A stretch of 64,000 nt of DNA, from positions 6,995,001 to 7,059,000 of the forward strand of contig CP141147.1 in assembly GCA_035235625.1 (NCBI GenBank). Direction: 5' to 3'. This stretch comes from Saururus chinensis. Taxonomy: Eukaryota > Streptophyta > Magnoliopsida > Piperales > Saururaceae. The notes below the pieces were generated by a model that was given only the letters and a program-made list of their open reading frames with translations, searched no databases and had not been told where the DNA came from. The position numbers and the translations under genes are program-made. Below, piece after piece: positions 46,450 through 57,929 of this stretch (its first letter is position 1; each line of letters starts with the position of its first letter).

Positions 46450-46745
46450 ACATACTCACTAGCCATCACTAACACACACATAATCCACATACCATACACA
46501 TAACTTGCCAACACACTCGCTAGCCATCACTAGCACATCACATACATACACATCCACACATACTTCAAACATACACACTAGCCATCACTAGCACATGCAT
46601 AATCCACATTCGTAGAAACATCCACGCTAGCCATCACTAGTGCACACTAAATCCATGTATGTAGAAACATACTCACTAGCTATCACTAGTACATACATAG
46701 CATACCAACATACACGCTAGCCATCACTAGAACACACATACTTCA
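46450..46745. repeat. ~50-bp tandem repeat with GCTAGCCATCACTAG core
   Basis: Six degenerate units centre on CTAGCCATCACTAGCAC (about 46459, 46520, 46569, 46626, 46674, 46722), separated by ACATAC-rich spacers. The array lies in D2. Confidence 0.75.
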
Positions 46746-48771
46746 AATATACTTACAGCCCATATGCATGTCATATGCATTCCAACATGGTATAATTTTT
46801 CCTCTTACATCATGCAAATGGATCATGATTTAACATCCAAAACATTGAATCATACAATCCTAGCATGTTGCTACTCATTCAAAGCATGCTATCATGAAAT
46901 TATGAGTCCAAGCTCCCCTACCTCGTAATCATGATGTTTGATGGCGAGCACATGACGGTGGCGGCGTCGACAGCGGAGTTGGCAGCAATCACGACCAAAT
47001 GTGGTGACATGGATCAACGTGGAAAAATCCGCAATCCAGGGTGGCACACTAGGGCGGCCGGGAGAAAGGTCATGCCAACATAAGTGGTGGTGCTCACTGA
47101 AGGTCGGATGGTGGCTGAGAAGTACTCGGCCGGCCATGAGACGTTGAAAACAGCCACGGACAACACCCAACGGCGGTGATTTAGCGTCAACAAGGGCCCA
47201 CATAAGGGCGGAGGGCATGGGGTGATGCTCAAGGATAGAGGAGAGGTGGAAGAGGGCTCTAATGTCAACTCCATTCGGTGAGTCATCCGATGGTCAGGAG
47301 GCGCGAATGAAGCGCCTAGACCCTAAACCGCACACGCAGCTAAAGGGGCGGGAAGATACTAGACAGAGGCGGTTCAAGGCTCATAAGGGGCCGACAGGGC
47401 TAAGGCCTTAGTGGTGGCCAATTGAAACGGCGACATTGCCGATCACCACATACAACCAAAACTAATAGTATGGGTTGTTGTGCATCTCGCAACGGCATAG
47501 GGAAGGAGGAAGGTTCAGGGTCAAGCAAAGTTCGTGAGGCCGCACTGGCCAAGGCCTATGCAGGTGAACTCATCCACCTTCTGTCAAGATAGGCCATACA
47601 GAATCTGGCTAGAGGCCATCCGGTATCGACAACATAAAATGGGCAAGATGGGTCAATGGGCAAACACGTCGGAGAGTGGAACTAGTTGGGGTTGTGGGCC
47701 ACAAGGAGGAGCAAAGGGTTACTATCACTCTAGCCGGCTCCGTTGTGACCCTATTGGTCGGTCGGAGTTGGGTCCAGCGGAGGGCGAAGGCTCCCAGTGG
47801 CGACAACCCTCCGGTGGCCCAACACAGTGAGAAAACACCAATCAAATGGGAGAGGCAGAACCTCAGTAAAGGAGAGATGGAGGGGATGGAGACTGAACCA
47901 GTCTGGATGGGGCCATTGCCAGGCCAGGGCGGAGCCCACAGCAGCCGAGCTGCCCTCACCAGGCAACGATGACAGCGACAATTCACAAAAGAAACAAAAC
48001 GCAGTAAGGAGCAAAATGAACTGGGTGGAGTAGAGGAGGGCGGAGGATATGGAACCAGGCTGGGTGGAGTGGCCCGTATCCTTTGCCGGACCAAGGCGGA
48101 GCTTAACAAAGGTCCGGTTGGCCGTGTCTTGCTGTCAGCAGCCTCCGTTTCACCAAAACAGAGCACCGGTGAAAAAATAGGGCAGAGGGGGGGAAGGAGT
48201 GGGGCGGAGAAGGAGGCCAAGTGGGGCTGGGAGGGACATCCTCTCGCCATCACCAGCCCAAGTCGAAGCCACGGCCGGCTGGCCGGCCCATGGCGGCAAT
48301 GGAACAAACAAAACAGAGAGGGGAGAGGGCAAACCGGGGAGGAGGGCGGCGCGGCCATGGGGGCTGGGACGGTGGCCCCTTGGCGTCGCACCACCGGGGC
48401 GGAACCGGCAGTGGTGGCTCGGCAACCCGCTAGCAGCCACCAATCGCCAGAGAGGAGACAAAAAATGGGGGTCGTCATGTTTCTGGTCTCTTCCAGATTG
48501 GGCTCGACCGAGCCCGATCAATTTTTTGTCTTCTTCTTTTTTCACTTATCACATCTCTTGTTTCCTTTTCTTTCTCTCTTTTTTGCTCCACAACGTGTGT
48601 CTAGGCACGTGGCCTACGACTAAACCCCACACCGACTCTACAGGTACAAATGCTGGAGTAAATATACGAAAATGAATACACCGAAGCGTCATATTTTCCA
48701 GCCGAATATGATCAGAAAAATAGCAAGAAAATCATAGAGAATCGAAGAAAAATCAGGGACCTTACAAAAGA

Positions 48772-49086
48772 GGAAGAAGGGAGTCCTTATATGGGAGGTG
48801 CCTACTTTGGCTAGGATTTCCCCCTATATGACCTTCCCAATATCACATCTCTACTAGAATTTTCCTGATTTAGATTTCTCTTTCCAAACTCGGAAGATTC
48901 TGGCTATCTTGAGCAGCTTCGGAACAAAGCAAGGAGCTGGGCAAGATGGTCATCCAACAAGGCATGCGTCAAGTCCATTCTAAAGCTCGTTTCCCTATTT
49001 GTCTATCTAGTTCTTCCCTTTTTCTGATTAAAGCCAAGGTTTCATTGAATTTTCCTTATATAGGACACTCATAGCCCCTACCCTTC
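48772..49086 (-). other. LTR-like remnant H (right flank of D2)
   Basis: Non-coding. On the minus strand TATA-like CATATAAGG (48787-48795) sits ~20 bp upstream of the D2 insertion, and a second CTATATAAGG lies near 49053-49062. This suggests D2 entered near the transcription start of an older LTR. Confidence 0.35.
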
Positions 49087-50714
49087 TCTAACAACCCAGA
49101 TTTTCAGTACATTTTTAATAGTATAATTTTAATAAATTAATAGAGCACTATTTTAGATTTGGAACCAAAAGAGTTATAGTAGAACTCTAAAAGACGAACA
49201 TAATGGTTTTTGAATCATTTGAAACGAATGTCGGGGCTATAAGTAACAACCGTGGGAAACATGCTTCATAGGCGGGACCTACGGTAAACTATGGCAAAAC
49301 CTATCCTTGAGTAGTCTTGTTTCGAAGGGCTCGTCGATACGACGAGTCCATCAGTACCAAGAACGTGTAATTCCGATTTATGGATAAAAAGTTATTTTAG
49401 TTTTAAGTTTGAAAATAAAAAAGAAAAAAATATATTATATTTAAGTAGGATGACACAAGCATTGCGTCAACCGATGCTGACGTACGCGTGATGCAGTGTT
49501 GTGAGCTTCGACTGCGTGACGGGCCCGTGGTCTGCGTCGCAAGACCACGCCACGCGGTGTACCTGCACAGCACATTGAACCATGCGGCCCGCAGTGCGGG
49601 CCGCGCGTCGGTTCCGCACCTACGCGACATGCGGGAACCGCGTGTTGGGTCCTAATGTCCCGCGTGGGTTCCGCGCACCACGCGCGGTTCCACGTGGGGG
49701 AATTGTACAGTGCGCGGTGCCACCATGCAACGCGTGGTAGACAAGCATTGCGCTCGCACGATTCCCTTTTCCTATAAAAATCCGCCACTTTTCATTTTAC
49801 TATTCACTTCTACCACAAGTCAAAACTTTTGACCCTCCGTTTTGAGCTGTTTTAAGTCCGATTCGACCCATTCAAAAGGTGTTTCTAACTAAATCGACTG
49901 TGTCGGACGCTGTGATGGGACTGGATTTTCAGTACAAGCTCTTTGCAAGCATGAATTTTCTACTCCAACTTTAAGTAGGGGGTCTTAAACTCTAATCTAT
50001 GCTCTGCACGTGTACTTGATGTTTTATGGACCATTTTTATTCAGTCGTACGTCTTTCCTTATGTTTTCAAAAGAAATGCTTTACGTGTATCATGTTTTAT
50101 TTAATCAAAATTATGATGTGATATGTGTGTTTTCTGGATGGTTCTAGGGTTAAACCTAAAACTATATTTTTTCTAGATACCTACTAAGGAAATTATCGAT
50201 ATCTGGTGCACGCACATAGGTATGGAGTGTTATGGGAAAACTCCTGCCTTCTGAGCATTAGAGGAACGCCATTCGGTATCATGACTCTGGATTTATCATC
50301 ATCGGACGAACTGGTGTTTTTCCGAAATTATTTCTGAATCTGTTATGCAAAAATTATTATGGTCTTTTACTTAGCATTAAATTAGATTTTAATTCCACCT
50401 ACTGAGTATAAAAATACTCCCCCACCCTCAAACTCTGCAGGCAGTAAAATCAACTCGGAGGTGTCAACCGAAGAATTATCTACTTAGTTTCTTTTAAATA
50501 TTTCACCAATCTCTGTAATATTATGATTTTTATGAAAGGCCTGACCTTTATTTTGTAATTTAACTACTCTATATATAGTGTATTCTGGACTAGGTCCTAA
50601 ATTACTACTATGCTATATGTAATATTTTAGCTGTGCGTCAACTCCAAAGTATTATAAATCATTATGTTTATGTTTTTTGTTATTTTTTTTGGATTCGTAT
50701 GGCGGGTTGTCACG
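49087..50714 (+). mobile_element. LTR-like unit I (~1.6 kb)
   Basis: It starts TCTAACAACCCAGATTTTC and ends GGCGGGTTGTCACG, degenerate forms of the TGTAACAACCC/GGGTTGTTACA ends common in long-LTR gypsy families. A TATAAAAAT box lies at 49776-49784 after a GC-rich stretch, and the ACTGAGTATAAAAATACTCC hairpin-like block is at 50400. No matching target duplication was found, so the boundaries are tentative. Confidence 0.5.
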
Positions 50715-51401
50715 TTCGGTTTCACATGCATTGTAACACGTGCCGAGCGGGATAATAATTATGCGGATTATGGCGTATATTATTTTATGACGGTCGCCAC
50801 ACCTTCCGATTAGGGCTTGGTGCGCCTAGGCAAATCTTGTTCTCCCATAGGTACTCTCATGTACACAAGTCACATACACAGTTCCACTTACTTACCAAAT
50901 ATAGACCCTTAGGGCAATATGATATGTTTTAAAGTGACATAGAAAAGCACCTATCAATTAAACACACTTTTCAAACAATTAACTACTAGTAATCATTTGG
51001 ACATCTTTGATATTGTACTTTTTTTAAAATTGTGCAAAACAAATCATGGAAGAAAATATTACAAGAACATTCTCTTGATGAACAAAATGCTGTAATTTTT
51101 TCACTAAGTAATTAAAATTGCGGAAAAAAATTAGAACAAAAAAAGTAAAAAAAGTATTTAGGCATGTTCTACAATCACATGATACATGAACATTTTGACA
51201 TCAATCTGTGTTAGCCACCCTACTGTAGACATGAGCAATGCCAAAAATGAAAAAAAATAAATTAGTGTTCACAGGAATGTTTCTAAAAGAAAATAGGAAG
51301 AAAGAAAGGATCAAGGCCGGGTGGGGCAGTCTGTTGATGGAGAGAGGAAGGGGGATGGGGAGTTGTAGCCAGCTGATGGAGAGAGGAAGGGGGACAGAGG
51401 A
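50715..51401. other. Unassigned spacer
   Basis: AT-rich, no gene. It contains a two-unit repeat of GATGGAGAGAGGAAGGGGGA at 51336 and 51375. Confidence 0.4.
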
Positions 51402-53640
51402 TGTCATGCCCCCAATTTTACACACCCATTTTCAATTTAAAAAAATGCCATAAAGCATTGAATCATATGCAAGGGAGAAATTAATTTGACATGAGTATAA
51501 AATTATTCAAAAAATAATTAGGGACATGATATCAAAACCTTTCACAAATCATGGTTTATAATACTATCATAATTACATTTCTAGACTATCTACGTAACAT
51601 TAAAATAATTGTAGGATTTACAGTCGGGCACTTGTCTGACAACTTTGCTTTAGTTAATATAAACAATAAATAATACCCTCATGTACCTAATGACAAACCT
51701 ATGAAATAACAATTGGATCATAAGCTGAGAAGGAAGGCTCCTTAGTATGGCCACAGCCTTCCCGAACCCTTTAAGCAACCTCTTTTTCTTGGAAAACCTA
51801 CACCATAAAGGATGCTAAATATACATATATACTCACTGGGATTGCACAACCAAAACAATGATTTAAAAAAAAAACAACGAGAATGAATCATCTAAGTATC
51901 AATTTAATAAAAGCCAAGTCAAAACAAGCATACCTTTCAATGTCAGAATCATACATGCAAGCAAAAAGAACCCAACATGAGAAGGTTCTCTGGGAGTTCA
52001 TGATTCATATTAGATCTTGGATTACTACAAACTCAACTTCAGTATCTGCCTGAAGCCTGCCTCACTCCATCCATTCCATGAAGCAAAAGGCTCAGTAGGG
52101 TTTATAGACCTTAGTGGTCAAGTTCCCAATTTCTATGATCATTGAAATCTCTTGTATTGCAATGCACCGAACCAGTCATCTTTTTTTGTTCAAATTTATT
52201 TGAACCTAACTCCCAAGTCAAGTGGAGCGGCCCTGTACACAACTCTCACCTTTGGAGAGCCGGAAGAGCATGATCTTGTTTCATACTATACCTTTTGTCT
52301 ACATGGCTAAAATGACTCACTTGATAAGCCAACCCTCCACTAGGAACCTTTGTCCTTGATTGTATAATGTATCAATTTTGGATTACCATTCAATACAAAG
52401 ATTCACACATATGCATTATACTTACCCCTGCGTAATACATGATTAACAACATCGAATCATGCATTCCAATACAACAAAACTATACTATTATATAATTATT
52501 TAATAGCATAGATACTGGTACAAAGCATGTTAGAAATCTCAAATATTGAGGCACCATTGGTAACCTCATGATGTGTCGGCCACGGTGTCGATGATGATCG
52601 ACATCCCTCGAAAATGTTGAACCTCTACCTACAGTGGGTGGTTGGACAACCCAGCTCATCGATGTCATGCTGACGTGTTGGTCTCACTGTCGTTTACTAG
52701 TGCACATGCATGATCCTATATGCATGCATAGGTACTCTTCCTCCCTTCACCGACGTAGACATCGTCATGTCGATGACCCTACCAATGACCAGGAAGAAAA
52801 TAAATAGACGCCATACTGGTTCTATGAATACTTTTTTCGATCAAAATGGGTATAAACCTTTCAAATTCAAAGTTCCACACACGTTATTTCTAGAAATGGA
52901 TTGTAAAATAATTCCAAATCGAAATCGTCATTGTTGCACTTTAATGTGTAAAATAACTGGGATAAATCAACATGCATAGGTTCAATTATTTATTAAGAAC
53001 TTGAAGAAAATTATTCTCATACAAACTATTTCATTAATCAAGGAGAAAGAGTGTGATCTGACCTGAATTTGTGTAAAGCTTCTTCTAGCCCAACAGAAAT
53101 CCTCCACAATTATGTTACCGAACTCTTCACTCGCACTTGGACTCCCCAAAGACTCCTCTCAAACTTGGAATCCCGAGTTTCACTCTCCTTAAATATGGAA
53201 TAACTGTCATCGAAGTCCAAAAGTACATAACCACAATGTTTTTTGAGATAACCAAGACATGCGGTTTCACCGACGTGACCATCAATACGTTAATGCCTAC
53301 CGACAGTAGGAAACACAATTCCTTGGTGAAGTACTAACATGTCAGTAGCTTGCTAGTGAATTTATTTTTTAAGGAAGGAGAAGGAATGGGGATTGCAGTT
53401 GGCCACATGAGAGGAGGAGGCCCCATGGGTGAAGAAGAAAGGAGGGTAGAGGAAGCCGAGATGGGGGAAAGAGGGGGAGGATGGAGGAGGATGATGGAAT
53501 AAGGGGAGGATGGAGGAGGAAGAGGATGATGGAGAGGAGGGTTCATACTCCCACCAGAGAGGTGGGAGCCCTAGGTCGTAGATCTGCCACCCGCAACTCA
53601 AGAGAAGAAGCCCGATCATGTGTGCATTTCTAAATTGCAT
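51402..53640 (-). mobile_element. LTR-like unit K (tentative)
   Basis: It begins TGTCATGCCCCCAATTTTAC, like the TGTCACGACCC ends of A and C. Internal order resembles theirs: an AT-rich stretch, a TATATACTCACTGGGATTGC block near 51825, and on the minus strand a GC-rich leader (53640-53065) ending in CAG/GTCAGATC (53061-53062). The other terminus is not visible. Confidence 0.4.
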
Positions 53641-54236
53641 AGGCGGAAGTCAAAATTGAAAATGCACGACTAAATGCTATTTTGTGTTGTAGGTTGCGGT
53701 TTGGGATGCGTGCATTTCAAAATCATTAGTGCATCGACAAACAGGGTAATATGAAATGAATGTGACAAATCCTAAATGCTAACACCATATTTCTGAAATA
53801 CACGCCTCAAATCCTAAATGACTGATGCCACATTTTGAATCCGCAAATTGTAATATGAAATACAAAACGACTAATGCCCTCTTAGTTAAATACGAACTGA
53901 CCGCAAGCTATTTATTGCAAGACAAATCAATTTGTTTCTGCATGTGGTCTACCAAATAAACAATAAAATAGATGATACATTGATGGGATTATACATGTAT
54001 AGACAAACGAATAGAATTTAGAATATTGTTTCCCTACATAAAAAGTGACTCGTCAACCATTCACTTACTGGGAAACCATGATCCCCTCCAAAGAGAATAA
54101 AGTAAAAGTTGCACTCAAGCCAAACAAATGACCCACAAAAAATGAACATTATCCAAGTAGCATAATAGAAGCATCAAGTAACTTATTTTCAAGCAAAAAT
54201 GAAGTGCCATGAACAGTCAATTATATTCAAACCCAT
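53641..54236. other. Intergenic sequence downstream of the sulfotransferase
   Basis: No gene. A candidate poly(A) signal for the minus-strand gene (AATAAA within GATTAAATAAATGG) lies at about 54237-54243, ~200 bp beyond its stop codon. Confidence 0.4.
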
Positions 54237-54440
54237 TTATTTAATCATGAGAAACACACATAATATTATTTCAGTCCAGGGACCATCCTAATAATGCCAT
54301 AACTTAGTCTGATCTAAGACATTGTTGTTGTTTTCCATAACTGAAGATTGAATAACACCGTAGGATAGAAGAAGCAATAGCCAGTAGGCACTTTGCTCAA
54401 ACTCCGCGCAGTTATTGAAAAGCTGAACAACTCCTCATCT

Positions 54441-55439
54441 TCAAAGCACCTGGAACTTGAGACCAGAATTAGCGAATTTTTGCTCAGTGATCTCTTCTAG
54501 ACGTTTTACCATCTCATCAGTCAGATAATTTGCCCAGTCCCCAACCTTCCCTTGCCGGAAAAACATGGTGTTGTCTCGTGTAATGGTTGATATTCCAGTC
54601 TTGTTCACGTCCAAATTGCTAAGCTTTTCAAAGCTGCAAAGCTTCAGAATGCCCTCAAGCACACCTTCTTCCTCTTCTTGAGGAGAGAAGGGGTGACCAA
54701 TGAGCTCAGCCAACCTCTTCGCTTCAGTCACTGGGTCCATCTTAATATCTTCATACTTTAGAAAAATGACCTTCCCAGGCCTGGCCTTGCTTTCGTTCCA
54801 ATACCCCAGCACATGTTCCCAGAAGGGCCCAAACTCGGAAACCCCACTGCAGAACATCTCAAAGGCTTCTTCTACCGGTATTGGGCCCCCTAGTGATTTG
54901 GGTCTCAGCTTGTTCATAAAATGCCAGAAGGAGATGAACGTGTCCCTAGGGTTCCTGCAGAGATAGACGATACGGGAACTTGACTCTTTCAGTGAATTTG
55001 GCAGGGACACATAGAAGACATGAGCAGAGAAGAGCCGGGGTGTTGGGAGGAAGCTGAGGTCAGGGATCTTAGAGTTAGCATAGAGCTGCATCTCTATGAA
55101 GGCAACTAGGTCATGAGGGTTGCTGCTAAGGAGAGGATGGTTGGAGTGGTTATAGCAGTAGTGGGTCCTATTCACTATGGCATAGAGGAGAGCCTTGAGC
55201 CACACAGTGCCGGCTTTAGGGGTTGTGATGAGAAACAGGTCACTGTCCATGGCTTGGAAGTGTTGCTGGAAACCCATGGTTCCCAGGAGCTGGCTGGGTG
55301 AGTACCAGAAGCCCTGGTACTTGTAAACAAAAGTGCTTTTCCAGCCTTTGTGGCTTGGAAGTGTGGAAATGAACTCCTTCCGCTCATCAGGTACTTCTGT
55401 TTCTACATACAGATCAAAACATTTGGGAGCACTCTCCAT
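54441..55439 (-). CDS. Cytosolic sulfotransferase (plant SOT family), 332 aa, intronless
   Basis: Predicted soluble enzyme that transfers a sulfonate group from PAPS to a hydroxyl of a small acceptor; in plants these include flavonoids, brassinosteroids, jasmonates, glucosinolate precursors and salicylate. The acceptor here cannot be read from sequence. Visible landmarks: the 5'-phosphosulfate loop TTPKAGTVWLKAL (72-84; usual Y-P-K-S-G-T-T-W), the catalytic histidine H140 in LFSAHVFY, the 3'-phosphate site IVYLCRNPRDTFISFWHF (157-174), KVIFLKYEDIKMDP (223-236) and the C-terminal RQGKVGDWANYLT (295-307; RxGxxGDW). Length is normal for the family, and single-exon structure is usual. No signal peptide or membrane segment. 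The ATG at 55439 follows a TATA box by ~95 bp. All key residues are present, so it is probably functional. It is the only intact gene in the window. Confidence 0.95.
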   Translation of the reverse strand: MESAPKCFDLYVETEVPDERKEFISTLPSHKGWKSTFVYKYQGFWYSPSQLLGTMGFQQHFQAMDSDLFLITTPKAGTVWLKALLYAIVNRTHYCYNHSNHPLLSSNPHDLVAFIEMQLYANSKIPDLSFLPTPRLFSAHVFYVSLPNSLKESSSRIVYLCRNPRDTFISFWHFMNKLRPKSLGGPIPVEEAFEMFCSGVSEFGPFWEHVLGYWNESKARPGKVIFLKYEDIKMDPVTEAKRLAELIGHPFSPQEEEEGVLEGILKLCSFEKLSNLDVNKTGISTITRDNTMFFRQGKVGDWANYLTDEMVKRLEEITEQKFANSGLKFQVL

Positions 55440-55531
55440 GAGACGGAGACGGGGAAGAAGGCTTCTGCGCGCTGGTGGTAGTCACGTGATTAAGGTCTAT
55501 TTCAAGTTTTAAACAAGCCTTAGCTGACATC

Positions 55532-55540
55532 TATTTATAC
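55532..55540 (-). promoter_or_regulatory. TATA box and G-box upstream of the sulfotransferase
   Basis: TATAAATAG reads on the minus strand at 55531-55539, placing a transcription start near 55505. A CACGTG G-box lies at 55483-55488, between TATA and ATG. G-boxes are bound by bZIP/bHLH factors and are frequent in stress- or jasmonate-responsive genes; its location in the presumed 5' UTR makes a role uncertain. Confidence 0.5.
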
Positions 55541-55709
55541 ATGTTTATTCTACTAGGCTGGCACTTAGGTTGCTTTGAGTTAGGTGGCACGGCAAAAATG
55601 AGATGCCATTGAAGACCAGCAGCTGCAACTAATATTAACAATGATATCATCAGTGACTAATTTCGATGGCTACATTCCCAATGCTTAACTGTGTTCAAAG
55701 CATCTTCCA

Positions 55710-56603
55710 CAGGCCGCTATCGGTCTTAGGCAACTTAGGTTGTTGCCTGAAGCCCTAACATAAAAATATATGCCCCCATGTGTATATATATCATATGTAC
55801 ATAGGAGAGAATAAAATTAATAAAACTAAGGCTAGTATAGATGCTTACATGGAGAAAATATTCCAATCTCTTTATTGTCCAGAACTTACACTTATTATCC
55901 CATCATTCCTATAAATAAAAGGACATAATGAGTAATTATAGTAAAATAATAATTTTCAAGGAACCAATAACTGGCCATAAACTACTATTATTAAATAAAA
56001 AAACTATTATTACTTACCATGTTGGTTACAATTTTTTTATTAAAATCTACTTACACCTATTAACCAAGCCCAAAAGCCTTCAACCAATTTTATACTACAT
56101 AGGTACTTATGAGTCAATTCTAGAATGTAATTATTAACCAAATTTAAAGGCCCCAAATCAGAAAACCTATTTCATACCACTTGTGATATATGATTGACAC
56201 TCCATAAACCTTTTTTTTGGTAATTCAATTCTCCAAACATGAGTGGAGGACTCCCTCAATTTTCAACGACACAAAAGGGTACCATTTTTCTCTCTTATTA
56301 AAATTAAAAAGCTCATCCGGATATATTGTATCAATTTTATATTTTGTTTATATTGTTCCTAGTTATTTCATTATTAAAAGATAAAGGTCACGAAGTTCTT
56401 ATTTCTTAGACAAAGCTATTCTTATTGGCTATACATGTAATTGTTGCTAATGTAAAATGATGCTTTTATTGAAAATGATTTGTTAGCAAAATTTGATTAA
56501 TATTTTTTTTATTTTAAATAACCATATTAATATTATTTTATTATTATAGAAAGTATTGTTCAAAATCTTCACCTAGGCCTCTCATTGTCTTGAGCCAGCC
56601 TTG
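55710..56603. mobile_element. Possible non-autonomous DNA element (~0.9 kb)
   Basis: The left end CAGGCCGCTATCGGTCTTAGGC and right end CTTGAGCCAGCCTTG are imperfectly inverted. The interior is AT-rich with no coding. The paired TAGGCAAC/TTGCCTGAAGCCC (left) and CACCTAGGCCTCTC (right) motifs resemble a common plant hAT-type MITE family. No clear target duplication. Confidence 0.4.
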
Positions 56604-56739
56604 CAACTTCTCGACCGTTCCTGTCAAAATGGTTGCACCCATCCATTAATTATAAAATATTAATAGAAAGCCACTCTTGACTTCTTGTCATCTTCAGAAA
56701 GAAACACAGTTGATGAGGCATCTTCTTCCTTTGATTTAA

Positions 56740-57660
56740 TTACACTCCCTCTCTCCTATAAAAAGTATTTTATTTGATTAGTTCAAAATTCCCCTGAGAT
56801 ACACTTTCTGTGTCAAATAAGACTCAGCTATAAGGATTTGCTGGATAGATTTTGTAGTAGTTAAGAGGAGTCACTTAATGGCTTTATAGGTTATTTACTT
56901 CATAATTAATTGTGAACGAAGTGAGGAATTTTTCGCATCTCCCACGTTTGAAAGTTGCTAAGAGGAATCACTGAGTCTTCATAAACACTTATCTTCTAAG
57001 CTGTTCCGAACAAAATGAGGAATTTTGGCACCTTTCATGTTCCAAAGTAGCTAAGACGAGTCACTGAGTGGCTTCATAGCGTAATCGATCTCCTCTATGT
57101 CGTCATGAGCAAATTGAAGGAACTTTGGGATTTGAATATAAAAAAATAATAATAATCTATTAAAAAAAGACCTTAGACGCCGTTTTGTCTAGTCTTCTGG
57201 GGACGAGAAAAATATTGACAAATATTTATTCTGGCTTTAATACTATTATTTTAATAGTATATATACTCGACTTCCAAAGTATGTATAGCATAAAGTACTC
57301 TTTTTAATTTAATTATCTTATCACTATCATCATTTGCACTACTATAATATTTCTGAAATTAAGTTAATGGAATAATGATGGCCATATTATATATCTTCAT
57401 TTTAGTATACCGTGCGGGCAGTTGAGGGAATCTTTTTTATTTACGTATTGGATCTGTGGTAGACAATAATTTTTTTGTCCCTTTAGTGTGGAGCATAGCC
57501 TCAATTAATTGGTTTCTAGAAATATAATACCCCCTCCATCCTATAAATTATCTCATTTTAAAAATATATATTAAGTGTCTAATTTATCATTCTCTTACCA
57601 ATTAGAAAGCTTCTAATATATTTTGTCCCACAAGTAATGTAAGATGTATAAAAGTCTTGT
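56740..57660. other. AT-rich intergenic with Stowaway-like ends
   Basis: CACTCCCTCTCTCCTATAAAAAG (56746) and CCCCCTCCATCCTATAAATT (57530) resemble the Stowaway terminal repeat CTCCCTCCGTCCCATAAAT. Opposite ends were not found, so these are remnants or chance. The rest contains no gene. Confidence 0.35.
56854..57137. repeat. Three-unit ~95-bp tandem repeat
   Basis: Units start near 56856, 56956 and 57047 with TAGTTAAGAGGAGTCACTTA, TTGCTAAGAGGAATCACTGA and TAGCTAAGACGAGTCACTGA, and end in GAGGAATTTT..CA-type blocks. Divergence is ~25-30%. Confidence 0.65.
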
Positions 57661-57929
57661 TTTTTGTGCCCTGAAAAGCGCCGTGCATAGAAAAAGTACA
57701 AGATGAACGTTAAGAAAGAGCTTTTACTATAAAAAAATAGAGCAAAGGGTTTAATATTTTATTTGATGAGAGAGATACAAGGGATGCCAGCAAATCTTCT
57801 TTTTTTTTGTTTATTTTTATAAGATGAAGACGGGAATGTGAAAAGCCATTTACAGTAAGTACAAGAACAACCTACATCCTATCCAATAAAGATATGAGAA
57901 AATACCAATTTTGCCACTATTACTTTTAA

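Larger units (their letters stand above)
30597..48766 (-). mobile_element. Giant nested solo-LTR-like unit D2, target duplication AAAGA
   Basis: The ends TGTAACGCCCGAGATTTTTC (30597) and GAAAAATCAGGGACCTTACA (48766) are TG/CA and inverted over ~20 bp with mismatches. AAAGA flanks both sides (30592-30596, 48767-48771). Removing nested E and C leaves pieces 30597-31480, 41232-42085 and 45970-48766, about 4.5 kb of element with no pol domain. D1 is a truncated relative. On the minus strand a GC-rich leader (48560-46922) meets a donor-like GAG/GTAGGG at 46920. The best fit is a solo LTR of a gypsy family with unusually long LTRs. Confidence 0.75.

Noticed and set aside
46450-46745. CRISPR-like regular repeats
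   Set aside because: Units are degenerate, spacing is irregular, spacers are similar to each other, and the context is a plant LTR; it is a minisatellite.
47609-48623. 289-codon minus frame and 184-codon plus frame
   Set aside because: They lie in the GC-rich leader of LTR-like unit D2 with multiple overlapping frames and no recognisable motif; the matching region is absent or broken in D1.
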